Shown here: positions 1 to 5,909 of the stretch, piece by piece
How the letters are laid out: every line of letters starts with the position of its first letter
Position numbering within the stretch: position 1 is the first letter of the stretch
Source: Candidatus Nitrosomarinus sp.
Lineage (GTDB): Archaea; Thermoproteota; Nitrososphaeria; Nitrososphaerales; Nitrosopumilaceae
DNA: 9,033 bases
NCBI GenBank assembly: GCA_003702465.1
Contig: REGF01000041.1
Span: 1-9,033, forward strand
Direction of reading: 5' to 3'
The notes under the pieces: model-generated
Told to the model about the DNA's origin: nothing
Seen by the model: the letters and a program-made list of their open reading frames with translations, nothing else
The model's database searches: none
Translations under genes and position numbers: made by a program

Positions 1-191
1 GTCAATTGTTCATCAGCATCTACAGAAATAACTGTTTTAGCTTTTTCACATAACAGAGGAATCAAAATACCAGGTCCAGTTCCAAGTTCAAAAACTACAT
101 CATCTTTAGAAATTTTGGCTTCATTAACAATTAATTCTGCAATAGATTTTGAGTTAAGAAAGTGTTGGCCCAATAATTTTCGTTTTATCAT
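1..191 (-). CDS. rsmA: RsmA/KsgA 16S rRNA adenine dimethyltransferase, N-terminal part (cut by window edge)
   Basis: Only the first 63 codons are present; the gene continues past the left edge. The protein starts MIKRKLLGQHFLNS, the typical opening of the KsgA/Dim1 family, with GQHFL at residues 8-12. The SAM-binding motif I, ELGTGPG, is at residues 35-41, and D58 at the end of the next strand sits where the family has the acidic residue that holds the SAM ribose. Members dimethylate two adjacent adenines near the 3' end of small-subunit rRNA and act as a late assembly checkpoint (family knowledge). The ATG start overlaps the TGA stop of the upstream DUF655 gene (ATGA, 188-191), so translation is probably coupled. 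It is the last gene visible in the eL21-rpo4-DUF655-rsmA operon. An HemK-type methyltransferase is unlikely because of the GQHFL opening. Confidence 0.93.
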   Translation of the reverse strand, partial: MIKRKLLGQHFLNSKSIAELIVNEAKISKDDVVFELGTGPGILIPLLCEKAKTVISVDADEQL

Positions 192-754
192 CTCTTAACA
201 AAGAGATTCATTCTACTTTGACCAGAAATTTCATCCATTATTCGTTCGGAAATATGTTTAACAGGATCTTTGAATCCAACTCTATCTTGTAAATCCAAAT
301 AACTTTCAAACTGTTGTTTTTCTCTTTCTTCCAACATTGTTTTCATGTATGTTTTTCCAATACCAGGAATTAATTCTAATGCATGAATTCTAGGAGTTAA
401 TGGTTGTGCATTATTTAGATATTTTACAAATTTTGTTTCATTATCAGTAACAATTTTTTCTATTACATTAGATAATTCACTTTGTGCAGAGCTAGATATT
501 TTTTCATAATCCATTTTTCCTAATACAGATGAAATTTTTGTTCTACCATCTTTACCAATGTAAATTTTTTCACCAACTTCAAAAGTAGAATTTGGAATTC
601 CTAAAACTTCCAAAAGTGTTAAACGATCTTCACCAATTGCAGTAACAATAATTCCTTCCCTTCCACGAACAGTTGTAGATTTTCCTCTAGGATTGAAATC
701 TAAAACATATGCATGTTCTTCATACTTTCTAGAAGTAGGTTGTCCCCGATACAA
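188..754 (-). CDS. DUF655 family protein with helix-hairpin-helix motif
   Basis: A 188-residue archaeal protein of the DUF655 family, whose biochemical role is not established. The N-terminal half (about residues 10-75) is beta-rich and may be a small nucleic-acid-binding barrel (inference). Residues 125-140 (ALELIPGIGKTYMKTM) carry a clear helix-hairpin-helix with the core PGIGK, a sequence-nonspecific DNA/RNA backbone binder. The start is a TTG at 752-754: the upstream frame has a stop (TAA) two codons earlier, no in-frame ATG lies nearby, and a GGAG Shine-Dalgarno-like element sits 9 bases upstream. It starts 20 bases after rpo4 ends and shares an ATGA overlap with rsmA. Placement between an RNA polymerase subunit and an rRNA methyltransferase suggests an RNA-related or ribosome-assembly role (inference). 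Confidence 0.88.
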   Translation of the reverse strand: MYRGQPTSRKYEEHAYVLDFNPRGKSTTVRGREGIIVTAIGEDRLTLLEVLGIPNSTFEVGEKIYIGKDGRTKISSVLGKMDYEKISSSAQSELSNVIEKIVTDNETKFVKYLNNAQPLTPRIHALELIPGIGKTYMKTMLEEREKQQFESYLDLQDRVGFKDPVKHISERIMDEISGQSRMNLFVKR

Positions 755-758
755 AATT

Positions 759-774
759 TATTTCTCCGGAAAAA
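759..774 (-). promoter_or_regulatory. Shine-Dalgarno element for the DUF655 TTG start
   Basis: The 20-base gap between rpo4 and the DUF655 gene contains, in the coding sense, CCGGAG followed by 9 bases and then TTG. GGAG at normal spacing supports the rare TTG as the true start and explains how an internal operon gene is translated. Confidence 0.6.
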
Positions 775-1101
775 TTAAGAATGCTCCTGGATAATTTTGA
801 GCATTTTTTCCAGGGTCTCGGCAAGAATTAATTTTTTCCAACCGAAAGTAAATGAACGTAATTCAGCCATACTTGTTGGTCTGATATTTACAATTTCAAC
901 TGCTTCGTCTTCTGTTAATTGGCAATCTTTGATAAGTTTCTTTTTCATTTCTTTTGCATTTTTTGAATCTATGGTTACAAATTTTGAAACATAATCATAT
1001 GTCCAACGTTGTATTTGATCCATTTCTTCAACATCAACCTTACCCAAAATTTCTTTTACTTCAGAAAGTGAAATTGCTTGTTTTTTTTGTACTTCTTCCA
1101 T
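775..1101 (-). CDS. rpoF: DNA-directed RNA polymerase subunit Rpo4 (RpoF, Rpb4 homologue)
   Basis: A 108-residue protein matching archaeal Rpo4/RpoF in length and pattern: an N-terminal strand-helix segment (residues 1-25), then the Rpb4/HRDC-like helical domain with QRWTYDYVSKF (31-41) and the characteristic VNIRPTSMAELRSF (71-84). Rpo4 pairs with Rpo7 to form the stalk of archaeal RNA polymerase, which contacts nascent RNA and aids open-complex formation and processivity (family knowledge). The ATG is 2 bases after the eL21 stop, so the two are co-transcribed and probably coupled. The coding strand has a run of eight A residues near the start (V-Q-K-K, 1081-1088), a possible slippage site but not evidently a frameshift, since the frame is intact. 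Linkage of rpo4 to eL21 and DUF655 is a common archaeal arrangement. Confidence 0.93.
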   Translation of the reverse strand: MEEVQKKQAISLSEVKEILGKVDVEEMDQIQRWTYDYVSKFVTIDSKNAKEMKKKLIKDCQLTEDEAVEIVNIRPTSMAELRSFTFGWKKLILAETLEKMLKIIQEHS

Positions 1102-1103
1102 AA

Positions 1104-1403
1104 TTATACACCGAATGGTTTTATGTGATCTAACCTAGTGATTAAGGTTTTTGGTTTGTTTCCCAATTTGACACTTAATGTCACTGCACGTCTACCAACA
1201 TTAGTGATAAGACCTACTTTTCCGTGATATCTTCTGTGTGGTAATCCTTTGTGCTGTCTAGGATCAATGATGACAAGTGCTTGTTGGCCTTCTTGGTATT
1301 CACGTAACAAAAAAGATACTCCTCTAGGGGATTTTTTTGTCATTACAGATCTAGATTTATGCTTAAATCCATGTGAACGACCATGAGACTTCTTAGTTGC
1401 CAT
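1104..1403 (-). CDS. rpl21e: Large-subunit ribosomal protein eL21 (L21e)
   Basis: A 99-residue, very basic protein that matches the archaeal/eukaryotic L21e family over its full normal length. Recognisable parts are the basic N-terminus with GRSHGFKHKSRSVMTK (residues 8-23), the SH3-like barrel with GQQALVIIDP (39-48), the conserved HKGLPHRRYHGKVG (51-64), and RLDHIKPF near the C-terminus. eL21 is a 50S subunit protein with no bacterial counterpart (family knowledge). It is the first gene of the eL21-rpo4-DUF655-rsmA operon. A TATA box lies 25-31 bases upstream of the ATG, consistent with an mRNA starting at or next to the start codon. Confidence 0.96.
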   Translation of the reverse strand: MATKKSHGRSHGFKHKSRSVMTKKSPRGVSFLLREYQEGQQALVIIDPRQHKGLPHRRYHGKVGLITNVGRRAVTLSVKLGNKPKTLITRLDHIKPFGV

Positions 1404-1427
1404 GAGTCTAAAACCTTGGAAAGCCCT

Positions 1428-1434
1428 ATTTTAA
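1428..1434 (-). promoter_or_regulatory. TATA box of the eL21-rpo4-DUF655-rsmA operon
   Basis: In coding sense the sequence is TTAAAAT at -31 to -25 from the eL21 ATG. Archaeal TATA boxes are centred about 26-28 bases before the transcription start, so this predicts a leaderless or nearly leaderless mRNA. The element lies in the 55-base gap after rlmN, so the operon need not depend on rlmN read-through. Confidence 0.6.
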
Positions 1435-1458
1435 CACTTAGGACAATATTTTGAAAAA

Positions 1459-2514
1459 TTACCCAACAATATCAGTTCTGAGTTGTCCACATGCTGCTGA
1501 GATCTCAGTTCCTTTCTCAATTCTGATTGTACAGTTAATTCCTGCTTTTGACAATATTCGTTCAAATTCATGAACACGATTGTTTGATGGACGTTTAAAA
1601 TCACCAGCAGTGGGGTTTATTGGAATTAAATTTACATGAGAACCATTTCCTTGCAATAATTTAGCTAGATTGTGTGCAACGTCAGGAGAATCATTAATCC
1701 CATCCATTAATGCATATTCAAAAGTTACACGTCTACCAGTTCTTTTAAAATAATAACGACCAGATTCAATTATTTCTTCAACAGAATCATCTTTGGCAGT
1801 AGGAACTAATTTTTTACGTAAATCATTTGTTGGTGCATGTAGTGATATTGCCAAACCTATTTGCAAATTTTCATCAGCCAGTTTTTCAATTCCAGATGCA
1901 ATACCAATTGTGGAAATAGTAATGTGTCGTTGACCTAATCCAAATCCCCTAGGATGAGTTAAAATTTTTACAGCTCTAATCATTTCGTCATAATTTGCCA
2001 TTGGTTCACCCATTCCCATAAAAACCAAATTGGTTACATGTTCTCCTCGTTGCCTTAAAATTTCTTCAAAATGAATTACTTGTGAAATAATTTGTTCTGC
2101 TTTAAGATTTGTTTCAAAACCCATTTGTCCTGTTGCACAAAAAACACATCCCATGGCACAACCAATTTGTGTTGAAACACAAACTGTTGATCTTGGATGA
2201 CCACCAATTTTGGTTGGTTCATATTGCATTAGAACAGTTTCAACAGATTTTTCATCTGTTAAATTAAGTAATAATTTTGTAGTGTCACCATCTTCGCTTA
2301 CAATTCGATGAGTTTCCTCTGCAGAACCTATTGTGTATCCAGCATCATTTAATTCTTCAATTAACTTTTTTGGTAGTTGTTTAATATCTGAAATTTTTTT
2401 TGGAAACTTGTAATACAAAGGAAGTAAAATTTGATCTGCCCTATAACGTGGATAACCCATTTCAATAACTAATTTTTCCATTTCTTCAGGAAGAAATCTA
2501 TAAAGATCTACCAT
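1459..2514 (-). CDS. rlmN: RlmN/Cfr-family radical SAM RNA methyltransferase (RlmN-type)
   Basis: A 351-residue protein that aligns by eye along the whole RlmN family. An N-terminal HhH-like accessory region (1-60, with GYPRYRADQIL) is followed by VETVLM (91-96; E92 matches the conserved Glu near the active site), the C112 position seven residues before the cluster, the radical SAM cluster C119-x3-C123-x2-C126, FMGMGEP (165-171), ISLHAP (223-228), LIPINP (296-301) and the C-terminal EISAACGQLR with C342. In bacterial RlmN the two extra cysteines (here C112 and C342) carry and release the methyl group, forming 2-methyladenosine at 23S A2503 and tRNA A37. The same chemistry is expected; the archaeal substrate is not shown. 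The family is mainly bacterial, so transfer into this lineage is plausible. Nothing suggests the C8-specific Cfr rather than RlmN. Confidence 0.88.
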   Translation of the reverse strand: MVDLYRFLPEEMEKLVIEMGYPRYRADQILLPLYYKFPKKISDIKQLPKKLIEELNDAGYTIGSAEETHRIVSEDGDTTKLLLNLTDEKSVETVLMQYEPTKIGGHPRSTVCVSTQIGCAMGCVFCATGQMGFETNLKAEQIISQVIHFEEILRQRGEHVTNLVFMGMGEPMANYDEMIRAVKILTHPRGFGLGQRHITISTIGIASGIEKLADENLQIGLAISLHAPTNDLRKKLVPTAKDDSVEEIIESGRYYFKRTGRRVTFEYALMDGINDSPDVAHNLAKLLQGNGSHVNLIPINPTAGDFKRPSNNRVHEFERILSKAGINCTIRIEKGTEISAACGQLRTDIVG

Positions 2515-2536
2515 GATATTATTCCACTTAGTCAGA

Positions 2537-2544
2537 TAATATTA
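2537..2544 (-). promoter_or_regulatory. Probable TATA box of rlmN
   Basis: TAATATTA lies at -30 to -23 from the rlmN ATG, the spacing seen at leaderless archaeal starts. The match to the consensus is moderate in AT-rich surroundings, so it is a tentative call based on position. Confidence 0.42.
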
Positions 2545-2558
2545 GAATTTAATGAATT

Positions 2559-2609
2559 ATTAAAAAATAAAATAAGAAAAAAGAAGAAAAAATCTTCTAG
2601 CGGCTAGAA
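2559..2609 (-). terminator. Transcription terminator after radA (hairpin plus T-rich tract)
   Basis: Directly at the radA stop codon there is a perfect 6-bp stem, TTCTAG-CGG-CTAGAA (2595-2609), and in the radA sense it is followed by a long T-rich tract with several runs of five or six T (2559-2594). Archaeal RNA polymerase terminates mainly on such T runs, so this should end the radA transcript before rlmN. The stop codon TAG lies within the stem. Confidence 0.65.
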
Positions 2610-3821
2610 ATCATCAGATGTAATATCTGCACCGTGATCTTCAACCATATCTACTTCAGGTTCTACAGTAGCCTCTACTTCAGGTTCTACAGTAGCCTCT
2701 ACTTCAGGTTCTACAGTAGCCTCTACTTCAGGTTCTACAGTAGCCTCTACTTCAGGTTCTACAGTAGCCTCTACTTCAGGTTCGGTAGCTTTTGTTTTAG
2801 CCTCTTTAGCTTTTTTTGTGGTTGCTTTCTTGGTAGTCTTTTTTGTTTTTTTCTCTGCCTCTTCAGGATCAATAATTCCTGCTTCACCCAAAGCAAAGAT
2901 TACTTCTTCTTCAGGATGATGAGGACTATCCACCATTCTTGCAATTCGTTTTTTGCCGGATTTCTTAAAGTAGATTCTATAGGTACTTGTATGTGCAACT
3001 ACATTTCCACCAATAGGTCTAGTTGGGTCACCAAAGAAAACATCAGGGGATGCCATTACTTGGTTTGTTGCAATTGCAGCACAATCATAAGTTTCTGCAA
3101 TTCGTACCAACAAATGAACAAAATGATTTAGTTTTTGTTGTCTGACAGATAATGTTCCTCTTCCAAGATATTCAGAACGGAACAATCCAACTGCAGAATC
3201 TGCAACAATTAACTTTACATTATTTTCTTCAATTATAGTACCAGCTTCTTCGAGAATTAATGTTTGATGAGCACTATTGTATGCACGTGCAACAATAATA
3301 TTGTCCAAAACTTTCTCAGGATCCATTTCATGAGCTTGAGCAATTTGAACAATTCTTTCAGGTCTGAAAGTATTTTCTGTATCAATATACAAAACACCAC
3401 CTTCAAGTCCACCTTCTTCTTTGGTTTTTTGAACCATTACAGACATAGTATGAGCAAATTGTGTTTTACCACAACCAAATTCTCCATAAACTTCTGTTAA
3501 AGCTCTAGTTTCAAGACCACCATCAAATAGTGTGTCAAGACAATTAGTACCAGTACTAATCTTACCAATACTTTGTCGAGTTTTATAGAGTTCACTTGCA
3601 CTAATGAAATCTTTTGCAATTAAACCACCTTCAACCAAATGTTTTCTTGCTTTATTGACAATTTTTTCAGCTGTATCCTTTTCCATTCCAGTAATTTCTG
3701 AAATGTCAACAGGACCTCTAACGATGAGGTCCATGACGTTGTGGACACCTGCATCGGATAATTTTCTTGTAGTTACAGGACCTACGCCCTCTAAACTATC
3801 TAATCTTAAATCTTCAACCAT
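2604..3821 (-). CDS. radA: RadA recombinase with extended repeat-bearing C-terminal tail
   Basis: The archaeal RecA/Rad51 homologue, which forms filaments on single-stranded DNA and catalyses strand exchange using ATP. In order: an N-terminal helix-hairpin-helix domain (1-65, LEGVGPVTTRKL), the FxxA-type polymerisation motif FISA (72-75), Walker A GEFGCGKT (113-120), Walker B LIVADS (204-209), the L1 region around YLGRGTLSVRQQ (218-229), and L2 from NQVMASPD to GGNVVAH (253-277). The catalytic core ends near residue 319 (GIIDPEEA). Residues 323-345 form a Lys/Thr/Ala-rich linker and 347-390 an acidic EPEVEATV repeat, ending DMVEDHGADITSDDF. At 405 residues it is about 80 longer than a typical archaeal RadA, entirely because of this tail. 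The core has every key residue, so it should be active. It appears to be transcribed alone, with its own TATA box and terminator. Confidence 0.96.
   Translation of the reverse strand: MVEDLRLDSLEGVGPVTTRKLSDAGVHNVMDLIVRGPVDISEITGMEKDTAEKIVNKARKHLVEGGLIAKDFISASELYKTRQSIGKISTGTNCLDTLFDGGLETRALTEVYGEFGCGKTQFAHTMSVMVQKTKEEGGLEGGVLYIDTENTFRPERIVQIAQAHEMDPEKVLDNIIVARAYNSAHQTLILEEAGTIIEENNVKLIVADSAVGLFRSEYLGRGTLSVRQQKLNHFVHLLVRIAETYDCAAIATNQVMASPDVFFGDPTRPIGGNVVAHTSTYRIYFKKSGKKRIARMVDSPHHPEEEVIFALGEAGIIDPEEAEKKTKKTTKKATTKKAKEAKTKATEPEVEATVEPEVEATVEPEVEATVEPEVEATVEPEVEATVEPEVDMVEDHGADITSDDF
2651..2783 (-). repeat. 24-base in-frame tandem repeat in the radA C-terminus
   Basis: Five perfect copies of a 24-base unit (2651-2674, 2675-2698, 2699-2722, 2723-2746, 2747-2770) are followed by a 13-base partial copy (2771-2783). 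Each unit encodes eight residues, read as EPEVEATV. The copies are identical at every base, including synonymous positions, which points to recent expansion by slippage or unequal recombination. The unit length is a multiple of three, so changes in copy number leave the frame intact. Confidence 0.97.
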
Positions 3822-3837
3822 ACCGTATAGTACGGTA
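3821..3837. promoter_or_regulatory. 17-base inverted repeat at the radA start (possible operator)
   Basis: TACCGTATAGTACGGTA is a perfect 7-bp inverted repeat with a 3-base spacer. It occupies the stretch between the radA TATA box and the start codon, overlapping the first base of the ATG. A protein bound here would block the transcription start. Its regulatory role is inferred from symmetry and position only. Confidence 0.45.
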
Positions 3838-3843
3838 CCTGTA

Positions 3844-3851
3844 CTTTATAA
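3844..3851 (-). promoter_or_regulatory. TATA box of radA
   Basis: TTATAAAG in coding sense lies at -30 to -23 from the radA ATG, preceded by CCC. This is a good archaeal TATA box and predicts a leaderless mRNA beginning at or next to the start codon. Confidence 0.65.
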
Positions 3852-3874
3852 GGGTATTGTTTAACAATTAGATC

Positions 3875-3907
3875 GATAAAGGATAAAAATACAAATGAAA
3901 AAACGCT
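3875..3907 (-). terminator. T-rich terminator after the eS30 gene
   Basis: Immediately downstream of the eS30 TAG stop, the coding sense reads GAGCGTTTTTTCATTTG and then a second run of five T. The two T runs fit archaeal T-tract termination. A weak 5-bp stem, AAACG/CGTTT (3901-3916), spans the stop codon. Confidence 0.55.
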
Positions 3908-4090
3908 CTAACGTTTCTTTCTTCTTTGACCAGGTTTATTTTGACCTGGGAATCTACCTAAAGCAAAGCGTTTTTTGAAATTACTTTTGTTAGCTACACT
4001 AGAACTTGTTCCTACAATTTTTCGTCCTTCAACTTTAGGAGTTTGTCCTCTTACTTTACCTGCTTTTGTTAATGAACCGTGTGTTGCCAT
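3908..4090 (-). CDS. rps30e: Small-subunit ribosomal protein eS30 (S30e)
   Basis: A 60-residue, strongly basic protein with the S30e signature: HGSLTKAGKVRGQTPKVE at residues 4-21 and a basic C-terminus ending PGQRRKKR. The archaeal form stands alone; the ubiquitin-like fusion of many eukaryotic S30 genes is absent. It is a 30S subunit protein near the decoding side (family knowledge). Its ATG lies 43 bases after the stop of the radical SAM gene. There is no clear T-tract in that gap, so read-through from the radical SAM gene is possible, although a weak TATA-like element also lies there. Confidence 0.94.
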   Translation of the reverse strand: MATHGSLTKAGKVRGQTPKVEGRKIVGTSSSVANKSNFKKRFALGRFPGQNKPGQRRKKR

Positions 4091-4111
4091 GTTTTACAGT
4101 TAGAATTAGTG

Positions 4112-4121
4112 AATTTATGTA
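4112..4121 (-). promoter_or_regulatory. Weak TATA-like element before eS30
   Basis: TACATAAATT at -31 to -22 from the eS30 ATG has the right spacing for a leaderless start but is a poor match in AT-rich DNA. It is listed because it is the only candidate for a separate eS30 promoter. Confidence 0.3.
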
Positions 4122-4133
4122 TTTGGATAATAA

Positions 4134-5858
4134 TTACCAGTATTTTGCCTTGATAGTTTCAATAACTTTTTCATGTTCTGGACTCTTTCTACGGGCATAT
4201 TTTTCCATAGCGCCAAGAGGAACTCCACCAAGAGATCTTGCAATAGCATTGAAGAAATATCTTTGAGGTCCTTTTGCACCAGTTTTAGTCATGAATTTTT
4301 GAATAGCATATTTGAAATTATGTTGCCATGTCTTGTACAAGACACCTAATTGTGCAGGAGTCATTTCATTTCCAATGTTAAAGAAGTTAGATGTTTCTAA
4401 CAAACCAATAGGAACAAAAGTCAAGGCAGTAGCAGTAAACATAGAATCTGGTTGTTCATGTTCTAATTCACTAAGAAGTTGAATTGTTTCCCAAGAATCT
4501 TCAGGGGTTTCATCATTATCTAATCCCATAATTAATGTGAAAGCAGGAATCCAATAATTTTCATTCATAGATTTTACACCTTCTTTCACGACCCAGTGCC
4601 ATTCTGATGGATCATAAGGAGCCAATTTTCTATCAGCGTATTTACCAATTAATCTAAGACTACCAGTTTCAAATCCAGCTTGAACACCAATCATATTGTC
4701 AGGTCCTGCTTTCATAATTCTAGATAAGTTTGGAAGTAATTTTTCATCAGCTATTGCTCCAGCTAATGTTCCGTGAGTTGGGTTAGTGTGTTCAACTCCA
4801 GTAGACATAATTGCTGTAAATAATTCTTCTAATGCTTCTCGATTAGGTTCCATTCCTTTTGCAGTTCGTGGATCCATTCCGTAAACAAAAATATCATCAC
4901 TGTGAATCCATGCAGATTTAGAACCTCCTTTCTTAATGTTAACTTCAATTTCCCTTTTGACTTTTTCAGGAGAATAATATCTCAATGATCTTAATGTAAC
5001 ATCACAAAATTTACATCCACGTCCACAACCTCTCATTACTTCAACCATTCCATGCATACTAGGTTCTACAATTTCAGGAATTTCATCTAAATCAGGTCTA
5101 TCCCAGAAATTTACAAATCTACCATGAAGTTTCTTTCCATTTCTTTCAAATTCTTTTATGTTAACTTTGAAATCACTTCTCTTTCGGAAAGGATCCATAT
5201 TTTCAAAATCACCATTAATTAAATAATTAAAGAATCTACCAGCATGTCCATCAATCTCTGGTGCAATTCCACCAAGTTCTCCTTCTAAGATAGCATAAAT
5301 TCCAAATTCTTCAATTTTTTCTGGATCATAATTATATTGCCAAGTACCAGATGCTCCAGAAATTACTTTAGCTTTACTTCCAGTTTTTGCTTTAGCAGCT
5401 TTTATTCTATGATGTAATTCAGTATTGTAAAATTCATCATAAGATGTTTGTTTTCTACCATAAGTAAATGTCATAGTTACTGGACCCATTCCCAAAGGAT
5501 CCATTTCATAAGTTCCAATAACTTCGGTTTCAGGACCAATAAATTTTTCAATATGATTTGGATGAGCAACAACTACATCACTTCGTGCAAAACCATCACG
5601 GAGTAAACCAGCTTCTAATTTTCTCAACCCATATGGAGCATATTTTGCTGCACCATTGATATCAGGAGACCAGTTACAAATAAAATCAAATAAGACTTTT
5701 GGAGTTACTTGTTTTCCAAGAATCTTGTACCAGAAGCTCTTAGGATCTCTGTGAGGGTCTAAAGCAGGAGCACATCCGAAGAATGTGGCAAGAGATAATC
5801 CCCTATATGGAGACATTAATGTCCTATCTGCAGTTAAAACGATTTTTGGAGTTCCCAT
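4134..5858 (-). CDS. Radical SAM protein with B12-binding-like N-terminal domain, function unknown
   Basis: A 574-residue radical SAM enzyme. The cluster motif is C278-x3-C282-x2-C285 (RGCGRGCKFC), and the SAM barrel spans roughly 270-500. The N-terminal region resembles the fold of B12-binding domains: alternating strands at 94-99 (VVVAHP) and 164-171 (KVISGASG), then YAILEGELGG (188-197), equivalent to the usual 'DyvviGEGE' segment. The cobalamin-ligating DxHxxG motif is not visible, so cobalamin may be absent or bound base-off. This is the COG1032-like architecture. The C-terminal 75 residues are helical and basic. The opening KIVLTADRTLMSPYRG is distinctive. Family members include methyltransferases and the archaeal GDGT-lipid ring synthases; which reaction this one performs cannot be read from sequence. 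It lies 51 bases after pyrK and 43 bases before eS30, with no obvious functional link to either. Confidence 0.85.
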   Translation of the reverse strand: MGTPKIVLTADRTLMSPYRGLSLATFFGCAPALDPHRDPKSFWYKILGKQVTPKVLFDFICNWSPDINGAAKYAPYGLRKLEAGLLRDGFARSDVVVAHPNHIEKFIGPETEVIGTYEMDPLGMGPVTMTFTYGRKQTSYDEFYNTELHHRIKAAKAKTGSKAKVISGASGTWQYNYDPEKIEEFGIYAILEGELGGIAPEIDGHAGRFFNYLINGDFENMDPFRKRSDFKVNIKEFERNGKKLHGRFVNFWDRPDLDEIPEIVEPSMHGMVEVMRGCGRGCKFCDVTLRSLRYYSPEKVKREIEVNIKKGGSKSAWIHSDDIFVYGMDPRTAKGMEPNREALEELFTAIMSTGVEHTNPTHGTLAGAIADEKLLPNLSRIMKAGPDNMIGVQAGFETGSLRLIGKYADRKLAPYDPSEWHWVVKEGVKSMNENYWIPAFTLIMGLDNDETPEDSWETIQLLSELEHEQPDSMFTATALTFVPIGLLETSNFFNIGNEMTPAQLGVLYKTWQHNFKYAIQKFMTKTGAKGPQRYFFNAIARSLGGVPLGAMEKYARRKSPEHEKVIETIKAKYW

Positions 5859-5886
5859 TCCCTTATCGCAAAATATTTTATGATTG

Positions 5887-5894
5887 ATTTTAAA
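5887..5894 (-). promoter_or_regulatory. Possible TATA box of the radical SAM gene
   Basis: TTTAAAAT at -36 to -29 from the ATG would give a start about six bases upstream of the coding region. A second AT-rich run, TAAAATAT, at -22 to -15 is too close to the ATG for a normal promoter. Either choice is uncertain. Confidence 0.4.
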
Positions 5895-5909
5895 CCTTAC
5901 TCGAAAAAC

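Noticed and set aside
797..994. 65-codon plus-strand open frame opposite rpo4
   Set aside because: It lies wholly inside the conserved rpo4 gene on the opposite strand.
1081..1088. Programmed frameshift at the A8 run in rpo4
   Set aside because: The normal frame gives a full-length, conserved Rpo4, and there is no alternative downstream product to explain a shift.
1454..1458. Intrinsic terminator after rlmN
   Set aside because: There is only a single run of five T and no stem; it may help termination but is too weak to annotate.
2651..2783. CRISPR-like array
   Set aside because: The copies are contiguous with no unique spacers, lie in frame inside radA, and no cas genes are present.
2634..3131. 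Open frame on the plus strand opposite radA encoding a repetitive YFRFYSSL protein
   Set aside because: It is the antisense reading of the 24-base repeat, which happens to lack stops. The RadA frame is clearly the real one, and the antisense protein is low-complexity with no upstream signals.
3264..3864. Two further plus-strand open frames opposite the radA core and promoter
   Set aside because: They are antisense to conserved RadA domains, have no family similarity I recognise, and no promoter or ribosome site.
4066..4266. 66-codon plus-strand frame across the eS30/radical SAM gap
   Set aside because: It overlaps the starts and ends of two well-supported minus-strand genes and has no recognisable protein features.
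5895..5909. Terminator in the gap after pyrK
   Set aside because: A short T5 run follows the stop codon without a hairpin or further T runs; evidence is insufficient.
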